From a virus, in IMG/VR virus record IMGVR_UViG_3300032223_001056, positions 1-34,521 of that record: DNA of 34,521 nt; one strand, written 5' to 3'. Of this stretch, positions 5,054 through 11,838 are shown one piece after another. Every line of letters begins with the position of its first letter. Position 1 is the stretch's first letter. The translations under genes and the position numbers were made by a program. The notes under the pieces are model-generated. The model saw only the letters and a program-made list of their open reading frames with translations, had not been told where the DNA came from and made no database searches.

Positions 5054-7392
5054 CTTATCCCCTTCTTGTAGGCAATGTTCATCTGCTTGATCTTGTTCAT
5101 CACGTTGCGACTGATTTCAACCTGCGGCGCAGTTTTGAATGACCACTTAGTCTCCTGCCCCGTAATCTTTTTGTACAGATGCCACGCCCGTCCTGACTGC
5201 TTTTCAGGCTTGCTGAACACTCTGGCATAAGCGCATACCTGATTCCACAGGTGTTGAGCATTCTCTGCCAGCTTTTTCTTGTTTTTACCTTCTCCCATGT
5301 AAATCTCGGTCATGTGCCCCGGCAGGGCTTCGCTGATTTGCCGGGAAACCTTCTCGTACCCACAAGCCATACACCGCTTGTGAAAAGGCGTGTAACCGCA
5401 CCGCGGGCACCCCGTCTTTTCAAACTCCTCTTGCTTGCGGATCGCCTTATCGAGCTTCTCCCCATCATCCAGCTTGTCCAGACCATTGAAATAGATTTCG
5501 TTGAAATCCTCCCAGAACCGGACGATATTCCCGCTGAAATCCAGTAGATGACAATCCTTCTTCCCAGTCTCGGGTGACGAACGCAAGCCCCGGCCCCACA
5601 TTTGGATCGCGGTGCTCAAACTCTTGCGCAATGGCCGTGCATCGCAGATGCATCCGACATCAGGCACATCAAAGCCCTTCGCCAAGGCTTCTACGCTGAT
5701 CAGCACCCGCAGGTAGCTACCGGGCTTCCTATACTCCTCCAACAACTTCTCACGCTCTTTACTGGTGGTCTCCGAAGTAAATACCGCTGCCATCACCCCA
5801 ACATTGATGAACTGCCTGCACAGCTCCTCGCAATGTTTGATCGTCGCCCCAAAAACAATCGTTTTGCGGTTATCACCATATCGCTGCCAGTCAAAAACTA
5901 CATCCCCGATAATTTCCATTCCCCGCTCTTCAGCAGCCTTGTCCGTCCATTCCCCACCGGCAGTGGCTGCGCCCGTCATATCGGGCTTGTGGCACGAAAA
6001 GAAACGAAATGGCACCAGAACCCCATTCTGGGTCAGATCGTGCATCGTGGTGGCATTTACGAGGTTTGTGAAAAGCTTTCCCAGACCAGATGTGAATGGG
6101 GTGGCCGATAACCCGATCACGACTGCCTTGGTTTCCTTGGCAAACTCAGTCCACGCCTTGTACGTGGTATGACAGTTATGAACTAGGATGCCATTTGCAA
6201 AATATGATGGATGACCTGAGACCCGTAGGTTGTATACAAGTTCATCGCTTCCTCGTTCTTCAATCTCAACACTTTCCACCCAAGAGAACGCACCAAGCAA
6301 TCCTTCTTCCGATCTTGCTCTTGCCTCTTTTTTGCGCAATGACTCATCCCGTCCAATTCGATTGCAATCATCAAACGAGCATTTGCCAAATCCAGCTTGT
6401 AATGATGTGGATATCCTTCCTTCGTTGACTTTTTCGTCGTCAGAACAAATTCCGTAACCCACTCGTCCCCGAGGGCAAGCAAAAAAGTACGCTGAGGTAA
6501 TGTCAGCCCACGACCATTGCCCCCCTGAATTTTTGGCTTGTGCCCAATCTTCAGCAGGGTCTCCCGCATTTTGTCCCGCGATGATTCGTTGTGCATAGGG
6601 TTCTTCAATCTCTTTGCACAAGATTGACCACAAGTCATGCGATTCCTGAATTGAGATTCCGCTTCCGACCTTGGGGTTCCGTTTGGATACTTCTCCATCT
6701 TTGGAAAAATTTTCGTCCCACAAACGCCGCAAACCTTGTATGCGAAACAACTTCTCACCGATACCCAAGGTGCCAGCGGATTTCCATCCCAACTCGGTAA
6801 ATACAGGATGGTCTGGTGTGCATCGGAATATTGTTCCATCAGTAGCCCTCACTTTGACAAATTTGGTTGCTGGCTTAGAGAAAACGGATTGAACTCGGCC
6901 AATACCCATGCTATTGTATATGAGATCGCCACTACGGACATTGCGTATTTCAACTAAACCTTGTGCGGTTGAAACCAAAGTGTCGCCGGGGAAACACTCG
7001 TCGACTACCAGAACATCCATCTGCGGCCAGAATTGGCGCTTGGCAATCGTCTGCACACTGGCAATCTGGAACAACTCATAGGGGCGGCGACGCCAGTGAC
7101 TGGCCTGAATCACCCCATGATCCTTCATGCCATAGCGGTCAGCTACCGCAGAAGTCTGATCAATAAGGGTAGTCCTGTCACACAGGAAAACCGCACGTTT
7201 CCCCTTCTGGACTGCCTCCCGGCATACCCTTAGTCCAAGGTACGTCTTACCAGCCCCCGTAGGGGCCATGATGATCTGGTTTTTGTGACCCTCCCGAAAC
7301 CCCTGCCGCAGAGCCTCATGGGCATTGGTTTGGAAGTCTCGGGGGGTTGGGAATCCATCATCACTCTCACGCGGAGCTAGGACTGCGTTCAT
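5050..7392 (-). CDS. SF2 DNA helicase precursor interrupted by intein
   Basis: The 780-residue precursor is a DEAD/H-type helicase: motif I APTGAGKT (43-50), motif II split as VLVVDE | CH, SAT (429-431, motif III), and motif VI MWGRGLRSSPE (598-608). Near the C-terminus a zinc ribbon has C662, C665, C674 and C677. Residues 133-406 are an intein; splicing would give a 506-residue helicase with an intact DECH box. Until splicing, Walker B is broken, so activity depends on it. ATG 7392 overlaps the ParB-like stop as TAATG, with AAAGG upstream. It probably unwinds DNA for phage replication together with the primase encoded directly after it. Confidence 0.92.
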   Translation of the reverse strand: MNAVLAPRESDDGFPTPRDFQTNAHEALRQGFREGHKNQIIMAPTGAGKTYLGLRVCREAVQKGKRAVFLCDRTTLIDQTSAVADRYGMKDHGVIQASHWRRRPYELFQIASVQTIAKRQFWPQMDVLVVDECFPGDTLVSTAQGLVEIRNVRSGDLIYNSMGIGRVQSVFSKPATKFVKVRATDGTIFRCTPDHPVFTELGWKSAGTLGIGEKLFRIQGLRRLWDENFSKDGEVSKRNPKVGSGISIQESHDLWSILCKEIEEPYAQRIIAGQNAGDPAEDWAQAKNSGGQWSWADITSAYFFACPRGRVGYGICSDDEKVNEGRISTSLQAGFGKCSFDDCNRIGRDESLRKKEARARSEEGLLGAFSWVESVEIEERGSDELVYNLRVSGHPSYFANGILVHNCHTTYKAWTEFAKETKAVVIGLSATPFTSGLGKLFTNLVNATTMHDLTQNGVLVPFRFFSCHKPDMTGAATAGGEWTDKAAEERGMEIIGDVVFDWQRYGDNRKTIVFGATIKHCEELCRQFINVGVMAAVFTSETTSKEREKLLEEYRKPGSYLRVLISVEALAKGFDVPDVGCICDARPLRKSLSTAIQMWGRGLRSSPETGKKDCHLLDFSGNIVRFWEDFNEIYFNGLDKLDDGEKLDKAIRKQEEFEKTGCPRCGYTPFHKRCMACGYEKVSRQISEALPGHMTEIYMGEGKNKKKLAENAQHLWNQVCAYARVFSKPEKQSGRAWHLYKKITGQETKWSFKTAPQVEISRNVMNKIKQMNIAYKKGIR
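6175..6996 (-). mobile_element. Intein in Walker B motif of helicase (274 aa)
   Basis: Encoded as precursor residues C133 to N406. Visible splicing motifs: block A CFPGDTLVST with Cys1; block B TDGTIFRCTPDHPVF with TxxH (TPDH); block F ELVYNLRVSGHPSYFANG; block G ILVHN followed by C+1 (C407). This is the set for a class 1 intein: Cys1, block B His, penultimate His, terminal Asn and a +1 Cys. The middle (about residues 225-365) does not look like LAGLIDADG or HNH in this frame. Instead the DNA there carries an out-of-frame endonuclease gene at 6183-6839. The insertion point DE|CH is a conserved catalytic motif, as is usual for inteins. Confidence 0.9.
6183..6839 (-). CDS. VSR/EDxHD-like homing endonuclease nested in intein, other frame
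   Basis: A complete 218-residue ORF, one frame off the helicase-intein frame and wholly inside it. ATG 6839 follows GTGAGGG with six bases spacing. Domains: zinc-finger-like C37xxC40 ... C70xxxC74; a NUMOD3-like DNA-binding stretch DKMRETLLKIGHKPKIQGGN (89-108); then a nuclease core with E130, YKLDLANARLMIAIELDG (147-164) and H167, followed by QDRKKD and GWKVLRLKN. This matches Vsr-like/EDxHD nucleases, a PD-(D/E)XK-related family that includes free-standing homing enzymes. It should cut intein-less helicase alleles and drive spread of the intein. Its TAG lies two codons before the intein end. The first 35 residues overlap intein block B and may not be conserved. Confidence 0.85.
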   Translation of the reverse strand: MEQYSDAHQTILYLPSWDGNPLAPWVSVRSCFAYKVCGVCGTKIFPKMEKYPNGTPRSEAESQFRNRMTCGQSCAKRLKNPMHNESSRDKMRETLLKIGHKPKIQGGNGRGLTLPQRTFLLALGDEWVTEFVLTTKKSTKEGYPHHYKLDLANARLMIAIELDGMSHCAKKRQEQDRKKDCLVRSLGWKVLRLKNEEAMNLYTTYGSQVIHHILQMAS

Positions 7393-8180
7393 TATTTACC
7401 TTTCAATTTGTCCAATTCTTTTTGCAATTTCTTGACCATCTTCACGGCCTCGTTGCGTTCATTCATCAAACCGTGCAGGCGCACTTCAAGTTGACCGTTA
7501 AGCAAATTCAACCTCTTGATTTCTTCGTGCGCCACCTTCAACGGATCGTCAGACTCCAAGAGCTTGTGCATCGCATCAACATCTGCCTGATGAGCCAATT
7601 CAGATGCCTTGATCTCGTCATCATCAGGATTTGCACCTGCATGCGGATCAGGATCACTACTAATCGGATTAGTAGTCGGACTACTAGTCGGACGAGTATC
7701 TCCAAACTTCTTCTCTGCGGACTTCTGACGGTTATTTTCTTGCCGTTCTTTAACTTTGGGATCACGAACTGACGCCACAAATGACTTTGACAGTTCGCAT
7801 AGCTTGGCGATCTCGTAGTTAGATTTCTCGGTGTAACCCGGGATCAACAATGCCATAGTGATCTTGTTGCGTTTGTCCTCGTTGGTCAAGGTCTTTCCAT
7901 GCTTGGCGTTGGCTTTGAGCGCAGCAAGGATGGCCTCTTCTTTAGTCCCCGGTTTGTAAATTACATCAATTTCTTTGATTCCAATAATTTTATATGCATG
8001 CCATCGGTGAAACCCATCCGTCAACCAATGTGTTGATCCATCAAATACAGTCTCAAGCGGAGGGAACTCGCTGCCTTCTTTCATATGCTCCGCGTAGCTG
8101 TAAACCGTTGGCTGGTCTATCACTATACGACACTGTGTCCCACCATCAATGCAAATGGATTCAAGCTTCAATTTCTTCAT
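7392..8180 (-). CDS. ParB-like nuclease/DNA-binding domain protein
   Basis: 262 residues. The N-terminal 100 residues form a ParB/Srx-type domain, with FPPLETVFDGSTHWLTDGFH around the key DGFHRWHA (55-62). The middle (about 110-140) looks like a helix-turn-helix region (NYEIAKLCELSKSFVASV), as in ParB. A Pro/Ser/Asp-rich linker follows, then a C-terminal coiled coil (about 205-262). Plasmid ParB binds centromeres; phage versions are often replication or regulatory factors. No ParA partner is present. A GGGAGAAAAA site precedes ATG 8180, ten bases after the Cro-like gene. Confidence 0.85.
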   Translation of the reverse strand: MKKLKLESICIDGGTQCRIVIDQPTVYSYAEHMKEGSEFPPLETVFDGSTHWLTDGFHRWHAYKIIGIKEIDVIYKPGTKEEAILAALKANAKHGKTLTNEDKRNKITMALLIPGYTEKSNYEIAKLCELSKSFVASVRDPKVKERQENNRQKSAEKKFGDTRPTSSPTTNPISSDPDPHAGANPDDDEIKASELAHQADVDAMHKLLESDDPLKVAHEEIKRLNLLNGQLEVRLHGLMNERNEAVKMVKKLQKELDKLKGK

Positions 8181-8189
8181 TTTTTCTCC

Positions 8190-8390
8190 CTAGTCAAAAA
8201 GATCTGGACGCAGTTCTTTAGCACTAACCAATCCCTGTGTAGCTTTTTCAATTTTCTTGGTTAACTGGGCTGACGGTCGCTTGGCTTTTCGGATCAGCAA
8301 TCCCAACCATGTCGGAGTGATGCCTAAGTAATCAGCCATCTCCTTCTTCGCCCCGTATGGTTCATCCTTGAAGTATTCACGCAGATTCAT
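8190..8390 (-). CDS. Cro/YdaS-like helix-turn-helix repressor, 66 aa
   Basis: Short HTH protein: KKEMADYLGITPTWLGLLIR is the helix-turn-helix, followed by KRPSAQLTKKIEKATQGLVS, typical of Cro/YdaS-type regulators. It is the first gene left of the divergent control region, with AAGGAGATAC before the ATG at 8390. The natural target is the pair of palindromes at 8453-8480, where it could repress both early directions. There is no CI-like partner and no integrase in the window, so a simple autoregulated early switch is more likely than full lysogeny control. Confidence 0.85.
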   Translation of the reverse strand: MNLREYFKDEPYGAKKEMADYLGITPTWLGLLIRKAKRPSAQLTKKIEKATQGLVSAKELRPDLFD

Positions 8391-8515
8391 GTATCTCCTT
8401 TCTGCAGCAACAATGCCACAGACGAAAGTCTAACACAGTATTTGATTATGTGGTACATTCTCTGTACGGTCAGGTGACCGGATATAGTCCTATGGGACGG
8501 TAAACAGGAGAGAAC
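8391..8515. promoter_or_regulatory. Divergent control region with two palindromes and facing promoters
   Basis: Minus direction: -35 CTGACC (8468-8473), 17-bp spacer, -10 CATAAT (8445-8450). Plus direction: -35 TTGATT (8442-8447), 17-bp spacer, weak -10 TACGGT (8465-8470); TATAGT at 8483-8488 is another -10 candidate. The palindrome GTACATTCTCTGTAC (8453-8467) fills the spacer of both promoters, and CGGTCAGGTGACCG (8467-8480) overlaps the minus -35. These are good operator candidates for the adjacent Cro-like protein. The plus gene has AGGAGAGAAC before its ATG. Confidence 0.6.
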
Positions 8516-9145
8516 ATGAGCTTTATTGTAGAAAACACGGGTAATTTTGAGCGGTGCCCATCAGGAATGCACCTTGCGCGGTGCTACCGAATTGTTGATC
8601 TTGGGACTCAAAAGTCCGAGTACTTGGGACAGGTCAAGTATCTCCGAAAGATAATGATTGCGTGGGAAATGCACGGCACAGATGACAATGGACAGCCCAT
8701 CAAAATGAATGACGGCAGACCCTTTGCCATCTTCAAAAACTACACTCTATCGTGGTCTGAAAAAGCCAACCTGCGCCTTGATCTGCAATCTTGGCGTGGC
8801 AAACCCTTTACGTCTGAGGAAATGCGCCGCTTCGATCTCAAGAATATCTTGGGTGCATGGTGCATGCTCAACGTTATTGACCGGGAAGGCAAGAACGGGA
8901 ACACCTACTCTAATATCAATGGAGTCACACCTGTTCCGGGAGTCATCAAGCAAAACGGTCTCCCCCAGCCCGTGAACAAGAACGAGATATTTAACCTGCA
9001 GGAACCAGATATGGTTCTGTATGAAACCTTCAGCGACAACCTCAAGGCAAAGATTGCATCTTCTCCAGAGTGGCAGAAGCTTCAAAACCAATCAGAGAGA
9101 GTTCCCGGTTCTGATGATGATGCTGGTGAAGATATTCCTTTTTAG
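8516..9145 (+). CDS. Probable single-stranded DNA-binding protein (phage type)
   Basis: 209 residues. I recognise the start (MSFIVENTGNFERCPSGMH) and the overall layout from a conserved phage family encoded beside RecB-like exonucleases. The last residues are acidic and end DDDAGEDIPF, like the SSB C-terminal tip that recruits partner proteins. The central part is beta-rich, consistent with an OB-like fold, though I cannot prove it. It is first in the plus-strand operon, upstream of the exonuclease, fitting a recombination/replication role. Alternative: a recombination mediator of unknown fold. Confidence 0.65.
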   Translation: MSFIVENTGNFERCPSGMHLARCYRIVDLGTQKSEYLGQVKYLRKIMIAWEMHGTDDNGQPIKMNDGRPFAIFKNYTLSWSEKANLRLDLQSWRGKPFTSEEMRRFDLKNILGAWCMLNVIDREGKNGNTYSNINGVTPVPGVIKQNGLPQPVNKNEIFNLQEPDMVLYETFSDNLKAKIASSPEWQKLQNQSERVPGSDDDAGEDIPF

Positions 9146-9155
9146 AGGAGGCAAT

Positions 9156-9323
9156 ATGAATAACATTGGAAGTTTTCTGCTTGTGGGATGGGTTGTGCTT
9201 GCATGGTTGACCCATGTTGTCTCTTGCATCAATGGAGGTAAATGGGTTTGTCTATTGGCCGGTTCAATCTTTTTTCCCATCGGCTGCGTGCATGGTACTG
9301 GAGTCTGGATAGGGGCATGGTGA
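9156..9323 (+). CDS. Small two-helix membrane protein, 55 aa
   Basis: Follows the SSB-like stop by ten bases, with AGAGGAGGCAAT before ATG 9156. It has two hydrophobic segments (FLLVGWVVLAWLTHVVSC and WVCLLAGSIFFPIGCVHG) and ends in GVWIGAW. I have seen this W-rich double-helix type in many phage early regions; the function is unknown. The stop overlaps the exonuclease start (TGATG). A larger frame open on the same strand belongs to upstream sequence only. Confidence 0.75.
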   Translation: MNNIGSFLLVGWVVLAWLTHVVSCINGGKWVCLLAGSIFFPIGCVHGTGVWIGAW

Positions 9324-10096
9324 TGACAACGATCATTGCAAGAGCTGCAGAATCCGTCCATTGGTATCAAAGAAATGGTGCCCCACAATACACAGTAAAG
9401 GCAAAAGATGGCTCTGATCGTCCCACAACGCTCAGAGACGCACGAAAAATGGATTTGGTGCCGTCTGTCACCACTATCCTAAAAATGGCTGCAAAGCCCG
9501 GTTTGGAACAGTGGAAGCTCGAGCAGATGCTTCTGGCCGCACTGACCCTTCCCAGATATCCTCAAGAATCCGAAAAGTCCTTCCTAACAAGGATTGTTGC
9601 CGATTCAAAGGAAACAGGCAAGCAAGCGGCTGAAGTGGGAACCAGAATCCACGAATCCATTGAGAAATGGTTTGCTGGCTCTCAGTCCGTTGAACATCAA
9701 CAATTAGCTCTTGCTGTTGAAGAATCCTTGGTCTTTCACTTCAAAACCGCACCAGATCAACAGTGGCTGGTTGAGCGCAGCTTTGCGGATCCTGCCGGTT
9801 TCGGAGGAAAGATTGACCTGTATTGCAATTCCGGCTCTGGAATTGTTATAGATGTCAAAACCAAGGAATTTGGCCCAAACGACAAAGTGATTGCCTATGA
9901 TGAGCACCTCATGCAATTAGCTGCCTACCGCAATGGTGTCGGTCTACCTGATGCCCGTTGTGCAAACGTCTTTGTCTCACGCACTTTTGGTGGACTAGTC
10001 AAAATTATTGAATGGGAACAGGAAGAACTGCAGAAAGGCTGGGAGATGTTCAAGTGTCTTTTGCAATTTTGGAAACTTAAAACAGGGAGCGTGTAA
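9323..10096 (+). CDS. RecB/Cas4-type PD-(D/E)XK exonuclease
   Basis: From ATG 9323, chosen for GGGG seven bases upstream and the TGATG overlap with the preceding stop; ATG 9317 is less likely. The 257-residue protein shows the RecB-like nuclease order: GTRIHESIEKWF (H110), FGGKIDLY (D165), IVIDVKTKEF (D177 and K179), then QLAAYR (Q198). These residues bind metal in lambda-type and Cas4-like exonucleases that resect DNA ends. With the SSB-like protein and RuvC it makes a recombination set. No Cas genes are near, so Cas4 adaptation is not implied. Confidence 0.88.
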   Translation: MTTIIARAAESVHWYQRNGAPQYTVKAKDGSDRPTTLRDARKMDLVPSVTTILKMAAKPGLEQWKLEQMLLAALTLPRYPQESEKSFLTRIVADSKETGKQAAEVGTRIHESIEKWFAGSQSVEHQQLALAVEESLVFHFKTAPDQQWLVERSFADPAGFGGKIDLYCNSGSGIVIDVKTKEFGPNDKVIAYDEHLMQLAAYRNGVGLPDARCANVFVSRTFGGLVKIIEWEQEELQKGWEMFKCLLQFWKLKTGSV

Positions 10097-10320
10097 TGTA
10101 TCTAACTGTCGAAGAAATAGTCGAAACTTTTATCAATACCAAACTTGAAGAAGACTACAACTTCCTGCGCAATGATTTGGTCACCCTTGCAGAAGCATTT
10201 TGTTCTGCCGCGGCTCCCAAGATTCAAATGCAAGAACGGGAAGCCTGTGTAGATATCGCAAAATCCGTCAACACATTAGTCGCTGACAAGATACTGCAAG
10301 TAAGAAACGCGACTAAGTAA
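10096..10320 (+). CDS. Small helical hypothetical protein, 74 aa
   Basis: Starts within the exonuclease stop (TAATG). The product is alpha-helical with a QEREACVDIAKSVN motif similar to short phage proteins that follow nucleases or replication genes; their role is unknown to me. It is the last plus-strand gene before the convergent terminator, so it is the end of the early rightward operon. Confidence 0.7.
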   Translation: MYLTVEEIVETFINTKLEEDYNFLRNDLVTLAEAFCSAAAPKIQMQEREACVDIAKSVNTLVADKILQVRNATK

Positions 10321-10326
10321 AAAAAT

Positions 10327-10401
10327 GGGCCTCCTCTGGATGGAGGAACAGAGGAGGCCCACAAGGGCCATCACGGCCCACATGCCGGGGAGGTCGGCAT
10401 G
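10327..10401. terminator. Three hairpins between convergent operons
   Basis: Hairpin 1: GGGCCTCCTCT (10327-10337) with AGAGGAGGCCC (10350-10360). Hairpin 2: GGGCC (10365-10369) with GGCCC (10375-10379). Hairpin 3: CATGCC (10381-10386) with GGCATG (10396-10401). On the minus strand hairpin 1 is followed by ATTTTTTT, giving a rho-independent terminator for the late genes. On the plus strand there is no T run, so the stack may act by stability alone. It separates the exonuclease operon from the late block. Confidence 0.75.
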
Positions 10402-10402
10402 A

Positions 10403-11827
10403 TCAAGGTTGTTCAGATGAACCTTGTCTATAATCTCTATAAGCATTTATTGCCGTTGGCGCAAACGAACCTCGTCTATAATCTCTATAAGCATTTATTG
10501 CCGTTGGCGCAAACGCCGCTGCGGCTGCTAATGGCAACGAAAATGGGCCTGTCAAAGCTAAAGCTGCCAGTGGGGCAATCGTTCCAAATGCAGATATTCC
10601 AGCGCCAGTAGGATCATCTTCTGTCATTCTTCTATATACATCTAGTGGCCCCAATATAGCACTAACAGCGGGCGCTGCTTTTGGCGCCATTGCCATCATC
10701 GCTCCTCCTGCCATACCAGTTCCTAAAGTTTTCAATGCTCCTTCAGTATTGCCTCTTTGATATTCTACTGCTGCTTGTGGAATAGACATGCCCGCACCCA
10801 TCCCAATAGATCCAAATCCACCAACAGTGCCTATATTTTTTTTGGCATTTGTTAGCAATTTTTTTGCAAATTCCTTTTGTTCTAAACTTCCATATTTCAA
10901 TAACGCTTGTATTTTTTGGAAAGTTCCTTCTGGCTCAACATTTCTTGGACGCAACTCAGGCGGTACTGCAATTCCTCCTATTATTTGACCACCTTGAAAT
11001 CCCGGTTCCCCATGTCTACCTACAATTTGTGCTAGACGTTGAGCTTCTTTTAAGCTTTCTTTGTTCATTTGAGCGCCGGGGATATCTACACCAGTTAATT
11101 CTTTACCCCAATTTTCTCCACCATGTGTTTTAGCCGATTCTGCTAAAGCAATTGGTAATGCAGATTTTTCAGAAGTAGTAGCCCAATCAAATGCTTTTTT
11201 CCCGGCCTTAAAAACAGGGATCTTTGTTACTCCTAACGCAGATCCACCAAGATATCCCAATTGGCCGAATTCTTGGATTTCTCTTGGATCAATCTTAGAT
11301 TCAGATTCAGTTTTAAGTTCAGATTTATCTTTAGATTCAGATTTTTGTTTATCTTCCATTAACACAGAAGGCAAGTTTCCACCTACATGATTGGCAATAT
11401 CATCAATATATGCAATCGTTTCCTCAGGCAACGCATCAATACCTTCTTCTAATGCTCTGTTTCGAGTCTCGGTGCCTGTGTTGTAACCAATCAATAGTTT
11501 AATTGGATCATTTCCAATTCTTTTGTCCTGAGAAAGTTCTTTGATTAGTTTTATGCCGCCAGAAATGTTTTGATCTACGTCGCTTGGATCAACCTTCAAT
11601 CCCTTAGCAGTCTCTGGCATCAATTGCATTACACCGAATGCGCCCTTAGGGGATTTTGCATCGGGATTAAACCCACTCTCTTGCATAACAAGAGGAAGGG
11701 AAAAATTAGGATTGACTCTTTGTTTTAACGATTCAGCGATTACCTTTTGGGCAATGGATCGCTGTTCATCATTGAGTTTTTCAAGCAATGACAATGATTG
11801 ATCGTTTAAGTTTTCAAGCAAATCCAT
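10403..11827 (-). CDS. Virion-associated lytic transglycosylase / ejection protein
   Basis: 474 residues. The N-terminal SLT domain has the catalytic Glu E50 in LPLVMQESGFNPDAKSPKGA, then FGVMQLMPETAK and LLIGYNTG, the usual goose-lysozyme-like fold. The middle is Lys/Ser-rich, and the C-terminal half is Gly/Ala-rich and hydrophobic (for example TIAPLAALALTGPFSLPLAA). That shape, a murein hydrolase plus a membrane-active tail, fits an internal protein ejected with the DNA to breach peptidoglycan, as in P22 or T7-type phages. AGGTGAAAC precedes ATG 11827. The end contains a 16-residue tandem duplication. It is the last gene of the late operon. Confidence 0.85.
   Translation of the reverse strand: MDLLENLNDQSLSLLEKLNDEQRSIAQKVIAESLKQRVNPNFSLPLVMQESGFNPDAKSPKGAFGVMQLMPETAKGLKVDPSDVDQNISGGIKLIKELSQDKRIGNDPIKLLIGYNTGTETRNRALEEGIDALPEETIAYIDDIANHVGGNLPSVLMEDKQKSESKDKSELKTESESKIDPREIQEFGQLGYLGGSALGVTKIPVFKAGKKAFDWATTSEKSALPIALAESAKTHGGENWGKELTGVDIPGAQMNKESLKEAQRLAQIVGRHGEPGFQGGQIIGGIAVPPELRPRNVEPEGTFQKIQALLKYGSLEQKEFAKKLLTNAKKNIGTVGGFGSIGMGAGMSIPQAAVEYQRGNTEGALKTLGTGMAGGAMMAMAPKAAPAVSAILGPLDVYRRMTEDDPTGAGISAFGTIAPLAALALTGPFSLPLAAAAAFAPTAINAYRDYRRGSFAPTAINAYRDYRQGSSEQP
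10419..10514 (-). repeat. 48-bp tandem duplication at 3' end of transglycosylase gene
   Basis: Two adjacent 48-bp copies (10419-10466 and 10467-10514) differ at one base. In frame they encode two copies of FAPTAINAYRDYR(R/Q)GS. The near identity suggests recent slippage or unequal crossover. The reading frame is preserved, so the protein simply gained 16 residues. Confidence 0.9.
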
Positions 11828-11838
11828 GTTTCACCTGT

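Noticed and set aside
5602-6172. Plus-strand frames opposite the helicase gene
   Set aside because: Antisense to helicase motifs that are clearly conserved on the minus strand.
9323-10096. Reading the exonuclease as a CRISPR Cas4
   Set aside because: The RecB/Cas4 nuclease motifs are present, but the four-Cys iron-sulfur cluster of Cas4 is not visible and no cas1, cas2 or array lies nearby.
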